From Crossiella cryophila (lineage in GTDB: Bacteria; Actinomycetota; Actinomycetes; Mycobacteriales; Pseudonocardiaceae), in assembly GCF_014204915.1 (NCBI RefSeq), contig NZ_JACHMH010000001.1, positions 3,617,001 to 3,681,000 of the forward strand: a stretch of 64,000 bases of DNA. Direction: 5' to 3'. A program made the translations under genes and the position numbers. The notes beneath the pieces were generated by a model. It made no database searches and was not told the origin of the DNA. It saw only the letters and a program-made list of their open reading frames with translations. Positions 33,251 to 41,491 of the stretch are shown piece by piece; the first letter of the stretch is position 1, and the number at the start of each line of letters is the position of its first letter.

Positions 33251-35533
33251 GTGGCACTGCCTTCGGATGGTCGTCGTCTCGCTGCCGACAGTCACGATGT
33301 GATCGAGGTCAGAGGTGCGCGGGAGAACAACCTGGCCGATATCTCGGTCGATATTCCGAAGCGCCGGCTCACCGTGTTCACCGGGGTGTCCGGCTCTGGC
33401 AAGTCCTCGCTGGTCTTCGGCACCATCGCGGCCGAGTCCCAGCGGATGATCAACGAGACCTACAGCGCGTTCCTGCAGTCCTTCATGCCCACCCTGGGCC
33501 GCCCGGACGTCGACTCGCTGCGCAACCTGAGCGCGGCGATCGTGGTCGACCAGGAACGCATGGGCGCCAACGCCCGCTCCACCGTCGGCACCGCCACCGA
33601 CGCGCACACCATGCTGCGCATCATGTTCAGCCGCCTCGGCCAGCCGCACGCGGGCACCTCCGGCGCGTTCAGCTTCAACCTGCCCGAGGGCATGTGCCCG
33701 GAGTGCGAGGGCCTCGGCCGGGCCACCGCGATCGACGTCGACGCCTTGGTGGACAAGGAGAAGTCGCTCAACGAGGGTGCGATCACCGTGCCCCAGTTCG
33801 CGGTGGACTCCTGGTACTGGAAGCTGCTGGCACTGTCCGGACTCGTCGACCCGGACGTCAAGCTCAAGGACTACACCGAACAGCAGTGGCAGGACTTCCT
33901 GCACAAGCCGGCGACCAAGATGAAGATCGCCGGGATGAACACCAACTACGAGGGTCTCGTGGTCAAGGTGCAGCGGGTGTACCTGGCCAAGGACCGGGAG
34001 GCGATGCAGCCGCACATCCGGGCCTTCGTGGACCGGGCGGTCGCCTTCACGACTTGTCCTAGTTGTAAGGGCGCGCGGCTGAACCAGGCCGCGCTGGACT
34101 CGCTGGTCAACGGTAAGAACATCGCCGAGTGCTCGGCCATGCAGATCACCGACCTGGCCGCGTTCCTGCGGTCCATCGAGGAACCCTCGGTGGCGCCGAT
34201 GCTGGCCGGGCTGCTGGAGACGCTCGACTCGATGATCGGCATCGGGCTGGGCTACCTGAGCCTGGACCGGGAGTCCGGCACCCTCTCCGGTGGTGAGGCG
34301 CAGCGGGTGAAGATGGTGCGGCACCTGGGTTCCAGCCTCACCGACATCACCTACGTCTTCGACGAGCCCACCGTCGGCCTGCACCCGCACGACATCGCCC
34401 GGATGAACGAGCTGCTGTTGCTGTTGCGGGACAAGGGCAACACCGTGCTGGTGGTGGAGCACAAGCCCGAGGTCATCCAGATCGCCGACCACATCGTCGA
34501 CCTCGGCCCTCGGGCCGGTTCCGGCGGCGGTCAGATCTGCTACACCGGCGACCTGGCCGGACTGCGCGCCTCCGACACCCTCACCGGCAGGCACCTGGAC
34601 CACCGCGCCCAGTTGCGGGACCCGGTCCGGGAACCGAGCGGGCAGCTCACCATCAGCGGCGCGAACCTGCACAACCTGCGCGATGTCACCGTGGACGTGC
34701 CGCTGGGGGTGCTCACGGTGGTCACCGGAGTGGCGGGGTCCGGCAAGAGTTCGCTGATCCACGGTTCACTGTCCACAAGGGAGGGTGTCCGGATCGTCGA
34801 CCAGGCCCCGATCCGCGGGTCCCGGCGCAGCAACCCGGCCACCTACACCGGCCTGCTGGACTCCATCCGGACCGCCTTCGCCAAGGCCAACGGGGTCAAG
34901 GCTGCCCTGTTCAGCGCCAACTCCGAGGGCGCCTGCCCGCACTGCAAGGGCCTTGGCCTGGTCTACACCGATCTGGCCATGATGGCCGGGGTGGCCTCGG
35001 TCTGCGAGCAGTGCGAGGGCCGCCGGTTCACCCCGGAGGTGCTGACCTACACCTTGCGCGGCAAGAACATCAGCGAGGTGCTGGCCATGCCGGTGACCGA
35101 GGCGCGGGACTTCTTCGCCACCGGCGCGGCGCACACCATCCTGCACCGCATGCACGAGGTCGGCCTGGGTTACCTCGGCCTCGGCCAGCCGCTGACCACG
35201 CTCTCCGGCGGGGAGCGGCAGCGGCTCAAGCTGGCCATCCACATGGGCGAGGGCGCGGCCACCTACGTGCTCGACGAGCCCACCACCGGCCTGCACCTGG
35301 CCGATGTGGACAAGCTGCTCGGCCTGCTGGACCGGTTGGTGGACAACGGGAACACCGTGGTGGTGATCGAGCACCACCAGGCCGTGATGGCGCACGCGGA
35401 CTGGATCATCGACCTGGGTCCCGGCGCCGGGCACGACGGCGGGCAGGTGGTCTTCACCGGCACCCCGGCCGAGCTGGTCAAGAACGCCGACACGCTGACC
35501 GCCCGGCACCTGCGCGAGTACGTGGGGGTCTGA
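33251..35533 (+). CDS. UvrA-like ABC ATPase (DrrC/UvrA2-type drug-resistance protein)
   Basis: 760 residues, against about 950 for UvrA. Two ABC modules are complete: Walker [12 protein letters not shown] and [11 protein letters not shown], signatures [16 protein letters not shown] and [16 protein letters not shown], and Walker [12 protein letters not shown] and [11 protein letters not shown]. Zinc-knuckle pairs [17 protein letters not shown] and CPHCKGLG...CEQCEGRRF are present. The UvrB-interaction region seems shortened, as in UvrA2/DrrC proteins that give resistance to DNA-intercalating drugs in producer strains. The adjacent divergent TetR fits drug induction. The next gene follows 2 bp after the stop. 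Confidence 0.92.
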   Translation: MALPSDGRRLAADSHDVIEVRGARENNLADISVDIPKRRLTVFTGVSGSGKSSLVFGTIAAESQRMINETYSAFLQSFMPTLGRPDVDSLRNLSAAIVVDQERMGANARSTVGTATDAHTMLRIMFSRLGQPHAGTSGAFSFNLPEGMCPECEGLGRATAIDVDALVDKEKSLNEGAITVPQFAVDSWYWKLLALSGLVDPDVKLKDYTEQQWQDFLHKPATKMKIAGMNTNYEGLVVKVQRVYLAKDREAMQPHIRAFVDRAVAFTTCPSCKGARLNQAALDSLVNGKNIAECSAMQITDLAAFLRSIEEPSVAPMLAGLLETLDSMIGIGLGYLSLDRESGTLSGGEAQRVKMVRHLGSSLTDITYVFDEPTVGLHPHDIARMNELLLLLRDKGNTVLVVEHKPEVIQIADHIVDLGPRAGSGGGQICYTGDLAGLRASDTLTGRHLDHRAQLRDPVREPSGQLTISGANLHNLRDVTVDVPLGVLTVVTGVAGSGKSSLIHGSLSTREGVRIVDQAPIRGSRRSNPATYTGLLDSIRTAFAKANGVKAALFSANSEGACPHCKGLGLVYTDLAMMAGVASVCEQCEGRRFTPEVLTYTLRGKNISEVLAMPVTEARDFFATGAAHTILHRMHEVGLGYLGLGQPLTTLSGGERQRLKLAIHMGEGAATYVLDEPTTGLHLADVDKLLGLLDRLVDNGNTVVVIEHHQAVMAHADWIIDLGPGAGHDGGQVVFTGTPAELVKNADTLTARHLREYVGV

Positions 35534-35535
35534 GC

Positions 35536-36957
35536 ATGACCGAACCGCTCGTCGCGCACATCCGGGTCACCGAGGTCCGGCGGCTCAGCCCGCACCTGAC
35601 GCGGGTGAGTTTCACCGGCCCCGGCCTGGAGAATCTGGAGATCTGGCCGGACCAGCAGCTGAAACTGTGCTTCCCGCGGCCCGGCCAGACCGAGCCGGTG
35701 CTGCCCGAACCGCAGGCCGACGGGGACGCGATGCGCTGGTACCAGGCGTATCTGGCCATCCCGGCGGCCGAGCGCGCGGTCATGCGCAGTTACACCGTGC
35801 GGGCCTACCACCCGGAGTCCGCCACCATCGATGTCGATTTTGTGTTGCACGGCAACGAGAGTGGCCCGGCCACGGCCTGGGCGGCCGGGGCGCGGGTCGG
35901 CGATGTGCTGGGCAGGTACGGTCCGGACGCGCAGTACGCCCGCCCGCTCGGCGAGTCCGACTGGCTGCTCCTCGCCGGTGACCAGACCGCCCTGCCCGCC
36001 ATCGCCACCCTGCTGGCATCCCTGCCGGCGGGGAAGAAGGCGTTGGTGTACCTGGAAGTGCCGGACGCCGCCGAGGAACAACAGCTCGACTCGGCGGCCG
36101 AGATCGAGGTGCACTGGGTGCATCGCACCGGTCCGGAGGTGCTGCTGAACGCGGTGCGCGCCGCGAAGTTCCCCTCTGGCAACGGGTTCGCCTGGCTGGC
36201 GGGGGAGGCAGGCGCGGTTCGCGCGCTGCGCCGCCACCTGGTGACCGAGCGGGGAATGTCCAAGCGCGCCATCGAGTTCAGCGGCTACTGGCGGTTGAAA
36301 CTCACCCAGGACGACGCGCCGACCGAGGAGGAGCTGGCCGAGATCCAGGAACGCCTCGACCCGAACGCCTTCGAGCAGTCCTACGCCGAGGGCGCCACGC
36401 CCTGGGTGATCGGCGAACCGCAGCCGGTGATGCTGGACCTGGCCGCTCGCGGGGAGTTCCGGGGTGCGGTGCTGGACGCGGGTTGCGGGGACGGCTGGCA
36501 CACCATCGAGCTGACCCGCCTCGGGCACGACGTGCTCGGCGTGGACTACGCGCCGAGGGCGATCGCGCAGGCCAGGACCAACGCGATCAGGGCCCAGGTG
36601 CCAGCCCGGTTCGAGCTGGCCGACGCGCTGGACCTGGGTGAGCAGCCGCAGTACGACACGGTGCTGGACAGCGCGCTGTTCCACGTCTTCGGCAACCGGG
36701 ACCGGCCTGCCTACGTCCGCAGCCTGCACCGGGTCTGCCGGCCGGGTGCGGTGGTGCACCTGCTCGCGTTGTCGGACAAGGGACCCGGCTACGGCCCGGA
36801 GATCAGCGACTCGGTGATCCGGACCGCCTTCGCCGAGGGCTGGGTGATCGAGGAGCTGATCGACAGCCAGTACCGCGGCGTGGTCGGGCGCAACGCCGAC
36901 GGCGGCAATCAGCTCGGCGACCTGCCGGCCTGGCTGGCCCGGATCCGCCGGGTGTGA
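35536..36957 (+). CDS. Fusion of a siderophore-interacting (FAD/NAD) reductase domain and a SAM methyltransferase
   Basis: 473 residues. Residues 1-265 match siderophore-interacting proteins (ViuB/SIP): [102 protein letters not shown]. Residues about 285-473 are a class I methyltransferase: motif [27 protein letters not shown] and post-[13 protein letters not shown]. It is co-transcribed with the UvrA-like ATPase (2-bp gap), so it probably belongs to the same resistance or stress response. The SIP half would reduce ferric chelates or act as a flavin reductase; the methyl acceptor is unknown. Confidence 0.87.
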   Translation: MTEPLVAHIRVTEVRRLSPHLTRVSFTGPGLENLEIWPDQQLKLCFPRPGQTEPVLPEPQADGDAMRWYQAYLAIPAAERAVMRSYTVRAYHPESATIDVDFVLHGNESGPATAWAAGARVGDVLGRYGPDAQYARPLGESDWLLLAGDQTALPAIATLLASLPAGKKALVYLEVPDAAEEQQLDSAAEIEVHWVHRTGPEVLLNAVRAAKFPSGNGFAWLAGEAGAVRALRRHLVTERGMSKRAIEFSGYWRLKLTQDDAPTEEELAEIQERLDPNAFEQSYAEGATPWVIGEPQPVMLDLAARGEFRGAVLDAGCGDGWHTIELTRLGHDVLGVDYAPRAIAQARTNAIRAQVPARFELADALDLGEQPQYDTVLDSALFHVFGNRDRPAYVRSLHRVCRPGAVVHLLALSDKGPGYGPEISDSVIRTAFAEGWVIEELIDSQYRGVVGRNADGGNQLGDLPAWLARIRRV

Positions 36958-36978
36958 ACCCCACCGCCGGGGTCGGGA

Positions 36979-38910
36979 TCACCCGGCCTCGGCGGTGCCC
37001 CACCACAGGAAGTCCCGCGCCCTGGTCGCCGCGACGAGTTGCTGCCGCCCGCGCAGTTCCCGCTGCTCCTCGTCCTCCTCGGGCCGGGCGCTGAACTCGA
37101 CCACCAGCACCGCCTGGAAATCCAGTCCCTTGGCCCGGTGCACCGTGCCCACCTTGACCCGGTCGTCCTCCGCACCCAGGTAATCGTCCAGGCGCAGCAA
37201 CGGAATCCCGGCCGAGCGCAGCAACGCGGTGCAGCGGTCCAGATCCTTGCGCTGGAACACGATCACCGCCGTCCGGCCATGCGGGACGGACGAACCGGCC
37301 AGCGCCGTCCGCAGCGCCGCACCCAGTTCCGCCTCCGGACCCCGCCAGGACTCGATCTTGCCACCGGCGTTGGCCGACTCCACCTCGCGCAGCCCGACCC
37401 CGGCCGCCCCGTCCAGATCGTCCACCTGGTTGGTCGCGTCGAACCGCTGCGCGAACCCCAGCACCTTGGCCCGGTTGCGGTAGTTCACCCGCAGGATCTC
37501 GCCGCGCCCCTGCACCGGGATGCCCGCGTCGGAGAGCCGCCAGCCACCCGGGTACACCTGCTGCTGCCCGTCGCCGACCAGCAGCAACCGGTTCGGCCCG
37601 TCCCCGGCCAGCTCCCGCAACAGCCGCAGCCCCATCAGCGTGATGTCCTGCACCTCGTCCACCACCACCGCGGCGTAGGGCCGCTGCGGTGGTTCCCGGC
37701 GCAGTTCGGCCAGGGCGAGCGCGATCAGGTCGTTGTGGTCGTGCAGCCCGCGCTCGGCCAGATTGCGCTGGTAGCTCTGGAACAACGCCCACACCAGTTC
37801 CCGCTGCGCGCCGTCCAGCCGCCGCACCCGCCCGCGCCGCGGCGTCCGCTGGTACTCGGCCAGGCTGCTCACGCCCCGGCCCTGGATCACCCGATCGATT
37901 TCGGTCCGCCAGTAGCCGACGTCCTCGATGTCCTGCAACGTCAACCGGTGCGCCACCCAGGCCCGGCTGAACGCGGTCTCCGCCGAACTCGACCGCACCA
38001 GCACCTCATGCCCGCGTGCCCGCAGGAACTCCCGCGCCCAGGCGTGCAGGTTGGTGAACTCCACCCGCTCCACCAGCTCCGGCGCGAGCCGGGCGAAGGA
38101 AGCCTTGTGCACCAACGGAAGTGTGCGCACGAAGGTGGTGAACAGCAGTGGTCCGGTGCTGCGCCGGGCCAGGAACCGCAACCGGTGCAAGGCCACCACG
38201 GTCTTGCCGGTGCCGGCCGGCCCGCTGATCCGGGCCGGTCCGCTGTAGTTCCGGACCGCCACCGCCTGCTGCTGCGGGTGCAGGAAGGTCAGCCAGCTCT
38301 CGAACGGCCGCAACTGCGCCGCCCCCACCTGATCCTCGGTGACCTCCGCCAGTCCCAGCAACCCCTCACCGGCGGAAGCCTTCTCCGGCACGGAAACCCG
38401 CAGGTCCAGGTACGCCGGCAACCGCTCGACCAGTTGCCCCGCAACGGAATCGACCAGCGCCCGGTCCAGATGCGCGGCGTCCCGCCGGAACAACTCCGGC
38501 ACCTGGGCCTCGGTCAGCACCCAGCCCAGCCGCCGTTCCCGCGGCGGCCCCGCGTCGCCGCCCAGCACCACCGCCAGGTGCACCGCACTGCGCGCCAGCA
38601 CCTGCCCGCGCGGCCCCGCGATCCCGGCGCACGCCTGCTCGGCGTGGATGACGACCTGCCCCAGCTCCGCGTCCTCCGGCACCCGCTCCCTGACCAGCAC
38701 CGCGAACACCCCACGAGCCGCCACCAGGAACGCCACCGGCTGCCCCGCGACAGGTTCCGGCCGTACCAGCAACCGGGCCCCACTCGCGGTCCTGGCCAGC
38801 AACGCGGTCAGCACCCGCCGGGTGACCGCGTCCAGCCCAGGAGCCCGCTCCGCCAGCACAACCCCCGCCCGGCGCGCCACCTCACGCTCCGCATGCGCAC
38901 TCGTCCCCAC
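36979..38910 (-). CDS. UvrD/Rep-family (SF1) DNA helicase
   Basis: 643 residues from the GTG at 38910, which has AGGGGG upstream; a TTG at 38916 is possible. An N-terminal ~210-residue region (LLVRPEPVAGQPVAFLVAARGVFAVLV...VVIHAEQACAG) looks nuclease-related (NERD-like) but lacks an obvious full active site. Helicase motifs: I ISGPAGTGKTVVALHRL, II VVVDEVQDITLMGLRLL, III LLLVGDGQQQVYPGGW, IV LRVNYRN, V VGTVHRAKGLDFQAVLVVEF and VI QLVAATRARDFLWW. It is expected to unwind DNA 3'-5'. The neighbouring RNase H may be coincidental. Confidence 0.9.
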   Translation of the reverse strand: MGTSAHAEREVARRAGVVLAERAPGLDAVTRRVLTALLARTASGARLLVRPEPVAGQPVAFLVAARGVFAVLVRERVPEDAELGQVVIHAEQACAGIAGPRGQVLARSAVHLAVVLGGDAGPPRERRLGWVLTEAQVPELFRRDAAHLDRALVDSVAGQLVERLPAYLDLRVSVPEKASAGEGLLGLAEVTEDQVGAAQLRPFESWLTFLHPQQQAVAVRNYSGPARISGPAGTGKTVVALHRLRFLARRSTGPLLFTTFVRTLPLVHKASFARLAPELVERVEFTNLHAWAREFLRARGHEVLVRSSSAETAFSRAWVAHRLTLQDIEDVGYWRTEIDRVIQGRGVSSLAEYQRTPRRGRVRRLDGAQRELVWALFQSYQRNLAERGLHDHNDLIALALAELRREPPQRPYAAVVVDEVQDITLMGLRLLRELAGDGPNRLLLVGDGQQQVYPGGWRLSDAGIPVQGRGEILRVNYRNRAKVLGFAQRFDATNQVDDLDGAAGVGLREVESANAGGKIESWRGPEAELGAALRTALAGSSVPHGRTAVIVFQRKDLDRCTALLRSAGIPLLRLDDYLGAEDDRVKVGTVHRAKGLDFQAVLVVEFSARPEEDEEQRELRGRQQLVAATRARDFLWWGTAEAG

Positions 38911-38981
38911 CCACAACCCCCTGGTTAGCCTGCCCCCAACCTAGGACCAGGAATGCCCGCGAACTCCCGCGAACCCGGGAT

Positions 38982-39446
38982 TCACCCGGATGCCCCCGCC
39001 ACCGCCTCCTGCAACCCCTTGAGCGCCAACCGATCCGCCCGCTCGTTCTCCGGATGCCCCGCGTGCCCCTTCACCCAGAACCACTCCACCCGTTGATGCC
39101 GGGCCGCGGCCGCCCCCAGTCGTTGCCACAGATCCACGTTCTTCACCGGCTGCTTGTTCGACCCGATCCAGCCGTTCTTCTCCCACTTGGCCATCCACGA
39201 GGTGATGCCATTGCGCACATAGGTGCTGTCGGTGTGGATATGCACCACGGACGGCCGGGTAAGCCCTTCCAGCGCACTGATCGGCGCCATCAACTCCATC
39301 CGGTTGTTCGTGGTAACCCCCGGCTCGCCCCCGCAGATCTCCTTCTCGTGGCGCCCATAACGCAACACCGCCCCCCACCCGCCGGGCCCGGGATTGGGAA
39401 TGCAGGCCCCATCGGTGTAAATCTCCACCACGTTCTCGACGTCCAC
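38982..39446 (-). CDS. rnhA: Ribonuclease HI
   Basis: 154 residues from a GTG at 39446. Active-site carboxylates are visible: [17 protein letters not shown] (first Asp), [13 protein letters not shown] (Glu), [11 protein letters not shown] (second Asp) and [11 protein letters not shown] (last Asp, with the preceding His loop [10 protein letters not shown]). The enzyme cuts the RNA strand of RNA-DNA hybrids. The length is close to E. coli RNase HI. A second, longer RNase HI is at 54613. The catalytic half of the two proteins is strongly similar, so they are likely paralogues. Confidence 0.93.
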   Translation of the reverse strand: MDVENVVEIYTDGACIPNPGPGGWGAVLRYGRHEKEICGGEPGVTTNNRMELMAPISALEGLTRPSVVHIHTDSTYVRNGITSWMAKWEKNGWIGSNKQPVKNVDLWQRLGAAAARHQRVEWFWVKGHAGHPENERADRLALKGLQEAVAGASG

Positions 39447-39468
39447 ACGCGGACGATACCCGCGCGCG

Positions 39469-39990
39469 TCACCGCCACTTCCACCGCGCACTCCCCGGAA
39501 TGAACACCCCACACCCCGGACAAACCACCTCCACCGCCCGCCCCGCCCCACACACCACGCACTCCCGCCCCCACACCGACCCGTCCCGATGCCCGTCGAT
39601 CACCCGCGCCACCACCCGCGCCATCGACTCCACCGGCCGCAGATCAGGATCAGGGCAGTAAACCTCGAACCGCCTGGTCAACCACACATCCCCGGTGGCC
39701 AGCACCCGCCGCCCCAGCGCCTTCTCGGCCAGCCGCCGCTCCGCGAACTCCGCCACCACCGGCAACCACACCGCCCGCGCCGCCCGCAGTTCCCGCACCG
39801 CCCGCCCCAGCGATTCGAGATCATCCTCCAACCGCCGCGGAATCCGCGCCCAGGTGATCACATGCCGCCAGGTCGCGTGATGGCCGTACACCGGGAACGC
39901 CTTCACGCAGTCCCGCAATGCGAGCAGCCGCTGCCGCACCGGCAACGCCGCGTCCTCGGCCTGACGCGACCGCTCGGGAAAACTGCTCAC
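39469..39990 (-). CDS. Hypothetical protein with C-terminal zinc ribbon
   Basis: 173 residues from a GTG at 39990. Not recognised. The N-terminal part is helical and basic ([78 protein letters not shown]). The last 35 residues carry two CxxC pairs ([21 protein letters not shown]) typical of a zinc ribbon. It lies 22 bp upstream of the RNase HI start and is probably co-transcribed with it, so a nucleic-acid role is plausible. Confidence 0.65.
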   Translation of the reverse strand: MSSFPERSRQAEDAALPVRQRLLALRDCVKAFPVYGHHATWRHVITWARIPRRLEDDLESLGRAVRELRAARAVWLPVVAEFAERRLAEKALGRRVLATGDVWLTRRFEVYCPDPDLRPVESMARVVARVIDGHRDGSVWGRECVVCGAGRAVEVVCPGCGVFIPGSARWKWR

Positions 39991-40137
39991 GGCTCGACGA
40001 TAACCACCGGGGCTTGATCTCCGTAGCGAAATTGACCCGCCGCCGGGATCACTGGATCGGGTGGCTGCGGTAGCGGACCGACCTCGGACGGCGACGAGAG
40101 CCACCGACGTGCGAACTCCGGTTCCGAAGGGTTCAGA

Positions 40138-40380
40138 ATGACGCGACGGCTCATGCTGCCCATCCTGCTGCTGCCATTCCTCGCCGCCTGTGGCGCCGGT
40201 GCGCCCGGACCCCAGCCGACCACCGCCGCCACCTCGACCTCCGCTGCCGCGACCAGCGTCGCGGCCACTCGGTACTGGCATTCGTCCACACCCCGGTGGG
40301 CATTTCCCCGGAACCGGAAGCCCACCTCATCGGACCCTGACCCGCATCACCCCGACTCCTCCGTCATCCCCGCCTCATAA
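40138..40380 (+). pseudogene. Small lipoprotein, probably frameshifted or truncated
   Basis: An 80-codon frame with a clear lipoprotein signal (MTRRLMLPILLLPFLAAC, lipobox LAAC) and a good ribosome-binding site (GAAGGG). After a Thr/Ser/Ala linker (about residue 42) the translation becomes atypical and Arg/Pro/His-rich, and it runs 34 bp into the convergent MarR gene. A different frame from about 40269 reads SVLAFVHTPVGISPEPEAHLIGP and stops at 40340, short of MarR. That frame looks more protein-like, so a small deletion or insertion near 40240-40270 may have broken the gene. Confidence 0.5.
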
Positions 40381-40820
40381 GCCAGCAACGTCCGCACGAA
40401 CACCCCCCGCTCCGCCGCGCTCAACGGCCCCAGCGCCCCCCGCCACGCCTCCGCCCCCCGAGCCAGCCAAGCGCTGATCCCCGCCCGGCTCCCCGCGCTG
40501 ATCGTGATGATCCGCCGCCGCCGATCCCCCTCGTCCTCCCGCCGCTCCAGCACCCCCTTCCGGCTCAGCTCGCCGACCATCAGGCTCACCGTCGTCGGCG
40601 CCACCTCCAGTCGCGCGGCCAGCTCGTTCACCGTCAGCGCGCCGTCGAACAGCAGGTGCGAGAGCAGGGACAGGTGGCGGGGGGCGAGCGCCAGGGACTG
40701 GATTTCCGGGGGGACCGGGATGCGTTTGGCGCGGCCGACCAGGCGGGGCATCAGCACCAGCAGTTCGCGGATGCCGTCCTCGACGGTCAGTTCGGTGGGT
40801 CGCTCGTCCCCGGTTGACAT
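40347..40820 (-). CDS. MarR-family regulator
   Basis: 157 residues. The winged helix is LAPRHLSLLSHLLFDGALTVNELAARLEVAPTTVSLMVGELSRKGVLERREDEGDRRRRIITIS, with the MarR wing D-x-R-x-R-x-I. Flanking helices are expected to dimerise. It is divergent from a tautomerase-like gene with a palindrome between them, so it probably represses that gene in response to a phenolic or other small ligand. Confidence 0.92.
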   Translation of the reverse strand: MSTGDERPTELTVEDGIRELLVLMPRLVGRAKRIPVPPEIQSLALAPRHLSLLSHLLFDGALTVNELAARLEVAPTTVSLMVGELSRKGVLERREDEGDRRRRIITISAGSRAGISAWLARGAEAWRGALGPLSAAERGVFVRTLLAYEAGMTEESG

Positions 40821-40856
40821 GCGGCGCGCTCCCGATAGTGTTTGTAGTCAAAGATA

Positions 40857-40875
40857 CTTTGCTTGCAAAGCAAAG
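40857..40875. promoter_or_regulatory. Candidate MarR operator
   Basis: CTTTGCTTGCAAAGCAAAG is symmetric at 16 of 19 positions and AT-rich relative to its surroundings. It lies 36 bp before the MarR start and 34 bp before the tautomerase start. Confidence 0.65.
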
Positions 40876-40909
40876 GTGTGTCAGTGGGAATGCTATCGGG
40901 AGGGACGTC

Positions 40910-41293
40910 ATGCCTCACTTCGCCGTGCGCGTGCTGGAGGAGAGCCTGGACCGGCGGGTCGAGTCGGGGCTGATCACCGAGCTGACCGAGGCGGTGGTCC
41001 GGGTTTACGGGGAGCGGGCGCGGGAACTGGTCGTGGTGGAGTTGCTCGGGGTGCCGCGGCGGCGATGGGCGGTGGGTGGCGCGGTGGTGCGCGGGAATCC
41101 GGTCGAGGTCGTGCTGCACATGCGGGAGCACGCGTTGCGGCTGCCGGATATCGGGGACCTGCCCGCGCGGTTGATCTCCGCGATCACCGACGGGGTGGTG
41201 GCGGTGCTCGGCGAGGCGGCCAGGGCCGGGGTGGGGGTGCGGGTGGCGGGGGTGCCCGCCGGGCGGTCCGGGGTCGGCGGAGTGGTTGTTTAG
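40910..41293 (+). CDS. 4-oxalocrotonate tautomerase-superfamily protein
   Basis: 127 residues, about twice the length of a 4-OT monomer, with the diagnostic Pro directly after the initiator Met (MPHFAVRVLEESLDRRVESGLITELTEAVVRVYGERARELVVVELLGVPRRRWAVGG). That Pro is the general base in the superfamily. The second half contains ISAITDGVVAVLGEAARAGVGVRVAGVPAGRSGVGG. The ribosome-binding site is GGGAGGG. MarR control suggests catabolism or detoxification of an aromatic or keto compound. Confidence 0.8.
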   Translation: MPHFAVRVLEESLDRRVESGLITELTEAVVRVYGERARELVVVELLGVPRRRWAVGGAVVRGNPVEVVLHMREHALRLPDIGDLPARLISAITDGVVAVLGEAARAGVGVRVAGVPAGRSGVGGVVV

Positions 41294-41491
41294 GCCGAGG
41301 TCGAAGTTTTTCCGGTGGGACGGTTCCATTTGGCGGTAATTCCGATGAGCGGCCCGCCCTAATGGGCAGTTGACAAGCTTGACACTTGGCGGCGCCCCGT
41401 TCATGGCCGAGGCTGGTAGCCCTGTCGCCCAGCGGACCAGGGGGTGCCGAATGAGGTCGATGAAACTGAATTCCGCCGACTGGAGCAATGA

